From: Lachnospiraceae bacterium
Lineage (GTDB): Bacteria; Bacillota; Clostridia; Lachnospirales; Lachnospiraceae
Direction of reading: 5' to 3'
Length of the DNA stretch: 20,914 nt
NCBI GenBank assembly: GCA_021204285.1
Contig: JAJPZP010000148.1
Coordinates: forward strand, 1-20,914
The notes beneath the pieces were generated by a model. The model ran no database searches and was not told the DNA's origin. It worked only from the letters and a program-made list of their open reading frames with translations. This document shows positions 1 through 7,296 of this stretch, piece by piece. Position numbers and translations under genes: made by a program. Each line of letters begins with the position of its first letter. Position 1 is the stretch's first letter.

Positions 1-895
1 CTCGATAACCCGTGACGAGATGGTTCGTCTCGGGCGGGGCGATGTCGAGTTCGTCCTGGTCAATGACTGTTCGCCGGACGGGGGGAAGACGCTGGCCGTT
101 CTGAAGGAGATGGCAGCGCAGTACCCGGATGTGAAGGTCGTCAGCCTTGCGAAGAACTCCGGCCAGCACAACGCTCTGATGGCCGCGCTGCGCTTCGTGA
201 AGGGCGAAGTTATCATCGGGATGGACGACGATGGGCAGACGCACCCGTCGCAGCTCGGAAAGATGTTTGAGACCTTTGATCAGGGATATGATCTGGTCTA
301 TGGGTATTATCCAAACAAAAAACACAGCTTTCTGCGAAATCTGGGCAGCCGCTTCAACGATCTGACCGTTAATGCGATGATTCAGAAGCCGAAGGATGTA
401 CGCACGTCCAGTTATTTTATCGTGCGGCGCTTTGTGCGGGATTATGCGGTGCAGTATACCGGCCCCTACACCTATCTTCTTGGGCTTTTCATGCGCTGCA
501 CGAAAAATATTGCCAGCGTACCGATCCAGCACTTTGAGCGTGAGGTGGGCGAGTCGAACTACACGCTGAAATCCCTGATCGGCCTCTGGTCGGATATCAT
601 CGGATTTTCCGTGATTCCGCTGCGTGTGGCGTCTTTTACCGGATTTTTCTTTGCCGCGGTCGGTATCATTTTTGCGATTACGATCGTGATCCGGAAGCTG
701 GTAGATCCGACGCTGTCAATGGGCTGGCCTTCGCTGATGTGCGCGATCACCTTTTTCTTTGGCCTGACCTTCCTCTTCCTGGGGATGATCGGGGAATATG
801 TCGGACGGCTGTTCCTGAGCATGAACAAGGAGCCGCAGTACGTGATTCGTGAGACCTATAATATAGAAGAGACGGAGGATGCAGAAGATGACTGA
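1..895 (+). CDS. Polyprenyl-phosphate glycosyltransferase, GT2 family (5' partial)
   Basis: The reading frame is open from base 2, so the true start lies before the window and the first ATG at base 20 is internal. The product is a GT-A fold family 2 glycosyltransferase of the ArnC/DPM1/GtrB type, which moves a sugar from a nucleotide donor to a polyprenyl phosphate on the cytoplasmic face of the membrane. The segment LVNDCSPDGG is the usual donor-binding start with its first strand cut off. The metal-binding acidic run MDDDGQTHP is encoded at 221-247. The catalytic domain is followed by two strong membrane helices (about 610-690 and 720-800), typical of ArnC-like enzymes. The charged tail ends in EETEDAEDD. 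The stop overlaps the next gene, which encodes a small flippase-like protein, so a lipid-linked sugar donor is the likely product. The sugar cannot be told from sequence. Confidence 0.9.
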   Translation, partial: SITRDEMVRLGRGDVEFVLVNDCSPDGGKTLAVLKEMAAQYPDVKVVSLAKNSGQHNALMAALRFVKGEVIIGMDDDGQTHPSQLGKMFETFDQGYDLVYGYYPNKKHSFLRNLGSRFNDLTVNAMIQKPKDVRTSSYFIVRRFVRDYAVQYTGPYTYLLGLFMRCTKNIASVPIQHFEREVGESNYTLKSLIGLWSDIIGFSVIPLRVASFTGFFFAAVGIIFAITIVIRKLVDPTLSMGWPSLMCAITFFFGLTFLFLGMIGEYVGRLFLSMNKEPQYVIRETYNIEETEDAEDD

Positions 896-1247
896 GCAGC
901 CGGGCCGGAGCCGTGTGAAAATCTATGTTCTGCTCGCGCTGTCCCTGGTGATTCAGAGCCTGAGCTCGGTCTTCATCAAGTATGCTGGCACCTTTGAGAC
1001 TTTCTCGCGGGAGTTTATTTTCTATTATCTTGTCGCGGTCGGCTGTCTCGGTGTGTTTGCGATCATGTGGCAGCTTTTGCTGGAGCTGGTGCCGCTGTCG
1101 ACGGCGTATCTGCGGAAGGGGATTCTGTACATCCTGATCCTGATCTGGTCGGTTATCCTTTTTAAGGAGCAGGTGACATGGAACAATGTGATCGGGAGCA
1201 TCATTATTATCGTGGGGATCAGTCTGCATGGAATGGATGAACATTAG
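888..1247 (+). CDS. SMR-fold membrane protein, ArnE-like flippase subunit (first of pair)
   Basis: A 119-residue protein with four predicted membrane helices, of the EamA/small multidrug resistance fold. The start at 888 is preferred over ATG 879 because GGAGG at 874-878 lies nine bases before 888 but touches 879. The gene overlaps the glycosyltransferase stop by eight bases. No glutamate sits in the first helix, whereas the proton-coupled drug exporter EmrE depends on one there. Together with the glycosyltransferase upstream and a second SMR gene downstream, this favours an ArnE/ArnF-like flippase for a lipid-linked sugar over drug efflux. The family assignment is solid. The substrate is inferred from context only. 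Confidence 0.8.
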   Translation: MTEQPGRSRVKIYVLLALSLVIQSLSSVFIKYAGTFETFSREFIFYYLVAVGCLGVFAIMWQLLLELVPLSTAYLRKGILYILILIWSVILFKEQVTWNNVIGSIIIIVGISLHGMDEH

Positions 1248-1572
1248 TTATGTGCTGGCTTTTCTGGCCTTGTTTGTGGCATCGGTGTCGCAGATATTGC
1301 TGAAGCAGTCGGCGCAGAAGGAACATAAAAATATCATTTTTAAATTTCTGAACTGGCGTGTAATCCTGGGCTATGCACTGCTGCTCGGGACGACGGTGAT
1401 CAATGTATTTGCCTATCGGGGGATCGAGCTGAAGGTGACGCCGATGATCGAGTCGACCGGTATCATCTGGGTGACGATTCTGGCGGTCTTTTTCCTCGGG
1501 GAACGCCCAAACCGGCGCGCGCTGATCTCGATTGCCGTGACCATCCTTGGGATTATCATATTTTCATTATGA
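1228..1572 (+). CDS. SMR-fold membrane protein, ArnF-like flippase subunit (second of pair)
   Basis: A 114-residue protein with four predicted membrane helices. It begins with a typical SMR first helix containing VSQILLKQSA and ends with a hydrophobic helix right at the C terminus. It overlaps the preceding SMR gene by 20 bases. An alternative ATG lies at 1237; 1228 is kept because a G-rich GTGGGG (1212-1217) sits about ten bases before it. Paired, overlapping SMR genes usually encode hetero-oligomers (EbrAB, ArnEF). With the polyprenyl-phosphate glycosyltransferase two genes upstream, a role in flipping a lipid-linked monosaccharide is the best inference. The stop overlaps the decarboxylase start as ATGA at 1569-1572, which suggests translational coupling. 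Confidence 0.8.
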   Translation: MEWMNISYVLAFLALFVASVSQILLKQSAQKEHKNIIFKFLNWRVILGYALLLGTTVINVFAYRGIELKVTPMIESTGIIWVTILAVFFLGERPNRRALISIAVTILGIIIFSL

Positions 1573-2981
1573 GCGAGCTACTGGAAAAATTAAAAAATTA
1601 CGCGGATTCCGATCATCTTCCGATGCACATGCCCGGACACAAGAGGCGAATGGGGGATCTGGGGAATCCGTTTTTCATCGACATCACGGAGATCGACGGC
1701 TTCGACGACCTGCATCACGCGGAGGATGTTCTGTGGGAAGCACAGCAGCGGGCAGCACAGTTGTATGGTTCGGAGGAGACGCATTATCTGGTGAACGGCA
1801 GTACGGCAGGTATTCTCGCGGCGGTGTCCGGCAGTGTTCCGGCGGGTGGGACGATTCTGGTGGCGCGGAACTGTCATCAGTCGGTTATCCACGCCGCACT
1901 GCTCCGCGGCCTGAATATGGAACATATTTATCCACAATCCACGTTGAAAATGGGGATAAATGGGCCGATTTTAGCCGGCGATGTGGATAAAGCACTGCGG
2001 GAGAGGCCGGATATCCGGGCGGTCGTGCTTACTTCGCCGACTTATGATGGAATTGTTTCGGATGTGGAAGCGATCGCAGTAGCAGCGCATGCACATGGAT
2101 TGCCGTTGATCGTGGACGAGGCGCACGGCGCACATTTTCCGTTTTCCGATTATTTTCCTCGGGATGCCGTGAGCTGCGGTGCGGATGTGATTGTGATGAG
2201 TCTGCACAAGACGCTGCCGTCTCTTACGCAGACCGCGCTCATTCATCTGAATGGAACGCTTATCGATCGGGAGAAAATACGATTTTTCCTGCGGGTGTAC
2301 CAGACGAGCAGTCCGTCCTACGGGCGGATGGCGGGGATAGATGAGTGCATCACCTGGATCGGCGAAACCCGCGTGGAGTTTGACCGGTTCGGTGAGCGGC
2401 TCACACGGCTTCGCACGGATCTGAGAAGTATGAAACATCTGGAACTTCTGGAATTTCCCGGTATGGATCGTTCGCGCATCCTGGTCTCGGGGGCACGTGC
2501 CGGACTTAGCGGAAAAGAGCTGGCTTCGCGACTGCGGGAGGACTACCATATTGAGCCGGAGATGGCGGGTATTTCCTATGTGTGCGCTCTGACCTCAGTC
2601 GCGGACCGGGAGGAAGATTTGCGACGGCTTGGGGATGCTTTTTTGCGGATGGACGCCAGAATAGAGGAGCCGGAGACCGTGGGGTCGGGGTATGCAGACA
2701 CTGCGTTGCCGAAGCCGTGTCGAATCTGTCCCATGCAGACAGCCTTTGATGCGGAAGCGGAGTGGATTCCGCTTACTGAGGCGCATGGCAGGATCAGTGC
2801 CGGTTTTGTCGTGCCGTATCCGCCGGGAATCGCGCTGTTGACGCCGGGCGAGGCGATCGACGAGGCGATTTTAGAGAGTCTTGCCGTCCTGCCGCAGGCC
2901 GGATGTGAGCTGCGCGGTGTAGAAAACAACAGGCTTCGTGTGATAAAGGGAGAGAGTGTATGGGAAAAATCTTCTGTCTGA
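1569..2981 (+). CDS. Orn/Lys/Arg decarboxylase-family PLP enzyme (YaaO-like)
   Basis: A 470-residue fold-type I PLP enzyme of the short Orn/Lys/Arg decarboxylase family, without the N-terminal wing domain of the large E. coli decarboxylases. Visible motifs in order are PGHKRR (22-27), NGSTAG (76-81), the histidine expected to stack on PLP in NCHQS (101-105), DEAHGAH (183-189) with the PLP-binding aspartate, and SLHKTLP (211-217) with K214 as the Schiff-base lysine. The C-terminal domain carries PYPPGIALLTPGE. The likely reaction is decarboxylation of a basic amino acid to a polyamine precursor, but the substrate cannot be settled; the Bacillus neighbour of holB, YaaO, is also of uncertain substrate. 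The gene starts in an ATGA overlap with the SMR gene and overlaps the next gene by 22 bases. Confidence 0.88.
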   Translation: MSELLEKLKNYADSDHLPMHMPGHKRRMGDLGNPFFIDITEIDGFDDLHHAEDVLWEAQQRAAQLYGSEETHYLVNGSTAGILAAVSGSVPAGGTILVARNCHQSVIHAALLRGLNMEHIYPQSTLKMGINGPILAGDVDKALRERPDIRAVVLTSPTYDGIVSDVEAIAVAAHAHGLPLIVDEAHGAHFPFSDYFPRDAVSCGADVIVMSLHKTLPSLTQTALIHLNGTLIDREKIRFFLRVYQTSSPSYGRMAGIDECITWIGETRVEFDRFGERLTRLRTDLRSMKHLELLEFPGMDRSRILVSGARAGLSGKELASRLREDYHIEPEMAGISYVCALTSVADREEDLRRLGDAFLRMDARIEEPETVGSGYADTALPKPCRICPMQTAFDAEAEWIPLTEAHGRISAGFVVPYPPGIALLTPGEAIDEAILESLAVLPQAGCELRGVENNRLRVIKGESVWEKSSV

Positions 2982-3553
2982 TGGGGAAGAGCTCGTCGGG
3001 AAAGGATACGATTTATAAGAGGCTTCTGGCGGATGAAGAGCTCGGACTGCGCCGCATCGTCCCCTACACGACCCGTCCGATTCGCGAGGGGGAGGCAGAA
3101 GGGGTCGAGTATCATTTTGTGGGGGAGGCGGAGCTTGCGCGTCTGCAGGCAGCGGGGCTCGTCGTGGAGCTGCGCTCTTACAATACGGTGCATGGCATCT
3201 GGAAGTATTTTACAGTCTGTGATGAGGAGCTGGATACGGACCACTTTTCCTATGCGCTGATCGGGACGCCGGAATCCTGGCATGTGATGAAAGAATATTT
3301 CGGGCCGGAACGGATGACGGCGATCTATGTGGAGGTGGATGACGGGGAACGGCTTGCCCGTGCACTTGTGCGGGAGAAGAGTCAGGCGACGCCGCATTAT
3401 GCAGAGATGTGCCGTAGATTTCTGGCAGATCAGGAAGATTTTTCCGAGGAGAAGCTTGAAAAAGAGGGAATTACTGCACGTTTTCAGAATGCGGATCTGG
3501 AGCAGTGCCTTGGTGAGATAAAACTTTTCATTCAAAAATGCCTTGCTGTGTGA
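2960..3553 (+). CDS. Guanylate-kinase-like P-loop kinase
   Basis: A 197-residue P-loop kinase of the guanylate kinase fold. The Walker A loop is GKSSSGKDT (9-17). The segment YTTRPIREGE (36-45) matches the GMP-binding arginine motif of guanylate kinases, and VEYHFV (49-54) follows as in that family. In place of the usual nucleotide-lid sequence near residue 75 there is YNTVHGIWKYFT (74-85), unlike textbook Gmk. GGGAG at 2948-2952 lies seven bases before the ATG. It occupies the position held by tmk in the Bacillus holB operon. A canonical gmk would normally be elsewhere in the genome, so this may be a paralogue with another or a relaxed substrate. Kinase fold is certain; GMP as substrate is not. 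Confidence 0.82.
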   Translation: MGKIFCLMGKSSSGKDTIYKRLLADEELGLRRIVPYTTRPIREGEAEGVEYHFVGEAELARLQAAGLVVELRSYNTVHGIWKYFTVCDEELDTDHFSYALIGTPESWHVMKEYFGPERMTAIYVEVDDGERLARALVREKSQATPHYAEMCRRFLADQEDFSEEKLEKEGITARFQNADLEQCLGEIKLFIQKCLAV

Positions 3554-3559
3554 TACAAT
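3531..3559 (+). promoter_or_regulatory. Possible internal promoter before holB
   Basis: An extended -10 element (TGA then TACAAT at 3554-3559) stands 17 bases after TTCAAA at 3531-3536, which matches four of six -35 positions. A transcript would start near 3566, just before the GGAGGTGA ribosome-binding site at 3572-3579. It lies across the end of the kinase gene. It is a sequence match only. Confidence 0.35.
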
Positions 3560-3583
3560 GAGAACGAATGCGGAGGTGAGAGA

Positions 3584-4573
3584 ATGGCCGGATTTGCAGA
3601 TGTGATCGGGCATGAGCAGACAATCGCTCATATGAAGCGCGCAATAGAACTGAATAAGGTTCCCCACCCCTATATTATCAACGGTGAGCGCGGCTCGGGC
3701 AAGAAGCTTCTGGCCGGAATCTTCGCGCAGACGTTGCAGTGCGAGGCGCATGGGACGGAGCCCTGCATGCAGTGTCGCTCCTGTCGCCAGGCTCTCTCGC
3801 TGAATCAGCCGGATATTATCCGTGTGACACATGAGAAGCAGGGAACGATCAGCGTGGAGGATGTTCGTGGTCAGCTGAACGGAGATATCCAGATCAGACC
3901 TTACAGCAGTCCCTATAAAATCTATATTGTGGATGAGGCGGAGAAGCTGACGCCACAGGCACAGAATGCCCTGTTGAAGACGATTGAAGAGCCCCCGTCC
4001 TATGCAGTGATCCTGTTGCTCACGGCGAATACCGGCATGCTGCTGCCGACGATTCTGTCCCGCTGCGTGGTGCTGGATCTGAAGCCGGTACCGGACGAGC
4101 GCGTCCGGCATTATCTGATGGAGCAGCTCGAGATACCCGATTATCAGGCGGAAGTCTGCACCGCTTTTGCGCAGGGAAATGTGGGTAAAGCCAGGAGGCT
4201 TGCGCTGTCTGACAGCTTTACGGAGATGCTCGACCATGCACTTCATCTTGTGAAAAATATCGGGGAGATGGAACTGAACGATCTGATTGAGGATCTGAGG
4301 AAAATCAGCACTTATAAGCTGGAAATTGACGATTATCTCGACATTCTGATGGTCTGGTACCGGGATGTGCTCCTGTTCAAGGCGACGCGTGACGCAGATG
4401 GCCTGATCTTCCGGCAGGAACTGAGTGCGATCCGCGAGCGGGCACAGAAAAGTTCCTATGAAGGACTGGAGCTGATTCTGAAATCTCTTGACAAGGCGAA
4501 GCAGCGGTTGAATGCGAATGTAAATTTTGATATGGTTATGGAGCTTCTGCTTCTCACCATGAAGGAGAACTGA
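3584..4573 (+). CDS. holB: DNA polymerase III subunit delta'
   Basis: A 329-residue AAA+ clamp-loader subunit. Motifs in order: HEQTIAHMKRAI at the N terminus, a P-loop GERGSGKK (34-41) that ends in lysine where Walker A has Ser/Thr, four zinc-binding cysteines (C53, C61, C64, C67), the Walker B-like VDEAE (116-120), IEEPP (134-138) and the SRC motif (159-161). In the clamp-loader complex delta' acts as the rigid stator that helps load the beta sliding clamp. It follows the kinase by 30 bases with a strong GGAGGTGA ribosome-binding site four bases before the ATG. In Bacillus holB is preceded by darA (yaaQ) and yaaR; neither is found here. Confidence 0.93.
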   Translation: MAGFADVIGHEQTIAHMKRAIELNKVPHPYIINGERGSGKKLLAGIFAQTLQCEAHGTEPCMQCRSCRQALSLNQPDIIRVTHEKQGTISVEDVRGQLNGDIQIRPYSSPYKIYIVDEAEKLTPQAQNALLKTIEEPPSYAVILLLTANTGMLLPTILSRCVVLDLKPVPDERVRHYLMEQLEIPDYQAEVCTAFAQGNVGKARRLALSDSFTEMLDHALHLVKNIGEMELNDLIEDLRKISTYKLEIDDYLDILMVWYRDVLLFKATRDADGLIFRQELSAIRERAQKSSYEGLELILKSLDKAKQRLNANVNFDMVMELLLLTMKEN

Positions 4574-4574
4574 G

Positions 4575-5624
4575 ATGACAAATATAACAGGCGTGCGTTT
4601 CCGGCACGCGGGAAAGGTATATTATTTTTCTCCGGGAGATATGGAGATTCAAAGAGGAGATCACGTGATCGTGGAAACCGCGCGTGGGCTTGAGTATGGC
4701 GAAGTGATGATCGGCAGAAAGGAAGTCGAGGATGATCGCGTGATTCAGCCGTTGAAGCCGGTGCTGCGTATCGCGACGCCACAGGACGACAAACTGGCGG
4801 AAGAGAATCGCGCGAAGGAGAAAGAGGCTTATAAGATCTGTCAGGAGAAGATTCACAAGCATGAACTTGATATGAAGCTTGTGGATGTGGAGTACACCTT
4901 TGATGGCAATAAGATCCTGTTTTATTTCACAGCAGATGGGCGGATTGATTTCCGGGAGCTGGTGAAAGATCTGGCGAGTGTGTTCCGGACGCGCATCGAG
5001 CTGAGACAGATCGGGGTGCGTGATGAGACAAAGATTCTTGGCGGGATCGGTATCTGTGGCAGGCCGCTCTGCTGTTATGCGCATCAGTCGGATTTCATCC
5101 CGGTGTCCATCAAGATGGCGAAGGAACAGAATCTTTCGCTGAATCCGTCCAAGATTTCTGGTGTTTGCGGAAGACTTATGTGCTGCCTCAAGTACGAGCA
5201 GGAGACCTATGAGGATCTGAACAGCCGCCTGCCCGGCGTCGGTGATTATGTGACTGCTGCCGACGGCAGCCAGGGAGAGGTGAGTTCTGTCAATGTTCTG
5301 CGACAGATGGTAAAAGTTGTTGTGACGCTGGATAAGGACGAGAAAGAGGTTCGCGAGTATCCGGCGGCGGAGCTGAAGTTTCGACCGCGTCGTAAGAAGG
5401 AGAAGGGCAACCGGAATAAAGAAAAGCTTTCTGAGGAGAGAGAGCTGGAGGCGCTCGATGGGCAGGAGAAGGCGGACAGCACGGCGAAGCCGGAGCGTCG
5501 CGGCAAATCGGAGCGCAGGGAGAGGCCGGAACGCAGGGAAAAAACGGAGCGTCGGGATAATGCGGAGCACAGAGAAAAGACGGAACGCCGTGACCACAGG
5601 CCAAATCAGGAGCGCCGGAGATGA
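4575..5624 (+). CDS. ricT: PSP1-domain protein RicT (YaaT), with charged repeat tail
   Basis: A 349-residue PSP1/YaaT family protein. In B. subtilis RicT joins RicA and RicF in an Fe-S-containing complex that promotes mRNA maturation with RNase Y and affects sporulation and biofilm formation. The diagnostic cysteine clusters are present: GICGRPLCC (C161, C166, C167) and GVCGRLMCC (C198, C203, C204). From about residue 270 the protein departs from the family core into a strongly charged tail, and from about 307 to 349 this becomes repeats of the type ERR(E/D)K or ERRD rich in Arg, Glu and Lys. The tail probably is unstructured and could contact RNA or acidic partners. AAGGAG at 4562-4567 sits seven bases before the ATG, inside the end of holB. 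Confidence 0.92.
   Translation: MTNITGVRFRHAGKVYYFSPGDMEIQRGDHVIVETARGLEYGEVMIGRKEVEDDRVIQPLKPVLRIATPQDDKLAEENRAKEKEAYKICQEKIHKHELDMKLVDVEYTFDGNKILFYFTADGRIDFRELVKDLASVFRTRIELRQIGVRDETKILGGIGICGRPLCCYAHQSDFIPVSIKMAKEQNLSLNPSKISGVCGRLMCCLKYEQETYEDLNSRLPGVGDYVTAADGSQGEVSSVNVLRQMVKVVVTLDKDEKEVREYPAAELKFRPRRKKEKGNRNKEKLSEERELEALDGQEKADSTAKPERRGKSERRERPERREKTERRDNAEHREKTERRDHRPNQERRR
5490..5621 (+). repeat. Degenerate in-frame repeat encoding the Arg/Glu-rich RicT tail
   Basis: Short units of about 18 bases built on GAGCG(C/T)(A/C)G(G/C)G(A/G) recur about seven times in frame and encode ERR-type peptides: SERRERP, ERREKT, ERRDNA, EHREKT, ERRDHR, and the final ERRR. Units differ at several bases, so this is an old, diverged repeat and not a perfect tandem array. 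It falls wholly within the 3' end of ricT. Confidence 0.65.
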
Positions 5625-5659
5625 AAACTGAAACCGCATGATATGAAAAGCGAGTCGGT

Positions 5660-6517
5660 ATGACAGATAAGACAGGGACACTGTATCTGTGCGCGACCCC
5701 GATCGGAAATCTTGAGGATATGAGCTTCCGGGTCCTGCGCACGCTCAGGGAGGCGGATCTGATCGCGGCGGAGGATACGCGAAACAGTATCAAATTGCTG
5801 AATCATTTCGACATCCACACGCCGATGACCAGCTATCATGAATATAATAAAATTGAGAAGGGCCGTTCACTGGTGAAGCGGCTCCTGGAGGGGCAGAATA
5901 TCGCGCTGATCACAGATGCGGGGACTCCCGGGATCTCAGATCCCGGCGAGGAGCTGGTGCGAATGTGTCGTGAGGCGGGCATATGCGTGACTTCCCTGCC
6001 GGGAGCCTGTGTCTGCGTGACGGCTCTTACACTGTCCGGACTTTCCACGAGGCGCTTTTGCTTTGAGGGATTTCTCCCGACAGACAAGAAGGAGCGCCGC
6101 GAGGTAATGGAGGAGCTCGCGCAGGAGACGCGGACGATGCTCCTTTATGAGGCTCCGCACAGGCTTGTGAAAACCCTGCAGGAATTGCGGGGGACGCTGG
6201 GAAACCGGAAGCTGACGCTCTGTAAGGAGCTCACCAAAAAACATGAGACGGCCTTCCAGACGACGCTGGACGGGGCGCTTCAGTATTATGAAGAAAATGA
6301 GCCGCGCGGCGAGTATGTGCTTGTACTGGAGGGACGCTCCCGTCGGCAGATGCAGGAGGAGCGGCAGGAGGCCATGCGGGAGAGACCGCTTGAGGAGCAC
6401 ATGCGCTTCTATGAGGAGCAGGGCATGGACCGCAGGGAAGCAATGCGGCAGGTCGCGAAGGACCGCGGCGTGTCGAAGAGAGATATTTATCAGGCGCTGC
6501 TGGAGGATGAGGGGTAG
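5660..6517 (+). CDS. rsmI: 16S rRNA (cytidine-1402-2'-O)-methyltransferase RsmI
   Basis: A 285-residue tetrapyrrole-methylase-fold enzyme that 2'-O-methylates C1402 of 16S rRNA near the P site using S-adenosylmethionine. Family signatures are TPIGNLEDMS (13-22), AEDTRN (37-42), DAGTPGISDPG (86-96) with the SAM-loop glycines, and FEGFLP (135-140). The C-terminal small domain (residues about 235-285) is helical and charged and ends with KRDIYQALL. The start at 5660 gives the standard N terminus; its ribosome-binding site is weak (GCGAG / GTCGG at 5650-5657), so translation may be helped by the ricT stop 35 bases upstream. It is followed three bases later by trmN6. Confidence 0.95.
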   Translation: MTDKTGTLYLCATPIGNLEDMSFRVLRTLREADLIAAEDTRNSIKLLNHFDIHTPMTSYHEYNKIEKGRSLVKRLLEGQNIALITDAGTPGISDPGEELVRMCREAGICVTSLPGACVCVTALTLSGLSTRRFCFEGFLPTDKKERREVMEELAQETRTMLLYEAPHRLVKTLQELRGTLGNRKLTLCKELTKKHETAFQTTLDGALQYYEENEPRGEYVLVLEGRSRRQMQEERQEAMRERPLEEHMRFYEEQGMDRREAMRQVAKDRGVSKRDIYQALLEDEG

Positions 6518-6520
6518 AGG

Positions 6521-7279
6521 ATGGAAACAATAATAAAAGAGGGCGAGCGTCTGGACGATCTGCAGCGGAATGGCTATCAGATCATCCAGAATCCGGGGCG
6601 TTTCTGCTTCGGGATGGACGCCGTTTTGCTGTCTGCTTTCACACGGGTGAGGCGTGGCGAGCAGGTGGTCGACCTCGGCACCGGCACCGGGATTATTCCG
6701 ATTCTGCTGGCAGCACGGACGGAAGGGACACAGTTTACCGGACTGGAGATTCAGAAAGAAAGCGCGGACATGGCCAGGCGCAGTGTGCGGCTGAATGACC
6801 TGGAGGAGCGCATTCAGATTGTAGATGGAGATATCCGTGAGGCGGATCACATCTTCGGGGCGGCCTGTTGTCAGGTTGTGGTATCCAATCCTCCTTACAT
6901 GATCGCGGAGCATGGCCTTCTGAACGAGGACGGGCCGCTTGCGATCGCGAGGCATGAGATACTCTGTACGTTGGAGGATGTGGTTGCACAGGCCGCGCGG
7001 CTTTTGAAGCCGGGCGGACGTTTTTATCTGGTGCACAGGCCCTTTCGGCTCTCGCAGATTATGACGACTTTAAGTGCGCACCGGCTGGAGCCGAAGCGGA
7101 TGCGGCTGGTCTATCCGTTTATTGATAAGGATCCAAACATGGTGCTGATCGAGGCGGTGGACGGCGGCAGGCCGGGGCTCACGGTGGAGAAGCCGCTGAT
7201 CGTCTATCGGGGGCAGGGGAAATACACGGACGAAATTTATGAGATTTATGGGAAAGAGCTGCCGGAGAACCGCGGGTAA
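6521..7279 (+). CDS. trmN6: tRNA1(Val) A37 N6-methyltransferase (TrmN6/YabB type)
   Basis: A 252-residue class I SAM-dependent methyltransferase. The N terminus has LDDLQRNGYQIIQ and FCFGMDAVLLSAF, typical of TrmN6/YabB. SAM motif I is DLGTGTGIIP (51-60), motif II is the acidic E77 in FTGLEIQ, and the N6-adenine catalytic tetrad NPPY lies at 123-126. The family methylates adenine N6 in tRNA, A37 of tRNA1Val in E. coli. In Bacillus the yabB gene lies in the same cluster, before yazA and rsmI; here rsmI comes first and no yazA (GIY-YIG) gene is seen. The start is three bases after the rsmI stop, with the ribosome-binding site GAGGGGTAGAGG across the junction. Confidence 0.9.
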   Translation: METIIKEGERLDDLQRNGYQIIQNPGRFCFGMDAVLLSAFTRVRRGEQVVDLGTGTGIIPILLAARTEGTQFTGLEIQKESADMARRSVRLNDLEERIQIVDGDIREADHIFGAACCQVVVSNPPYMIAEHGLLNEDGPLAIARHEILCTLEDVVAQAARLLKPGGRFYLVHRPFRLSQIMTTLSAHRLEPKRMRLVYPFIDKDPNMVLIEAVDGGRPGLTVEKPLIVYRGQGKYTDEIYEIYGKELPENRG

Positions 7280-7296
7280 ATTGGAGGGGCGGAAGA

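Noticed and set aside
1547..1990. Open frame on the + strand overlapping the decarboxylase in another frame
   Set aside because: Composition is Gly/Ser/Arg-rich, with no recognised domain, and it lies within a conserved PLP-enzyme coding region.
2576..4246. Long open frame on the - strand opposite the decarboxylase, kinase and holB genes
   Set aside because: It is antisense to three well-supported genes, has no ribosome-binding site and its protein is Arg/His/Leu-rich with no family resemblance; it is a shadow of biased codon use.
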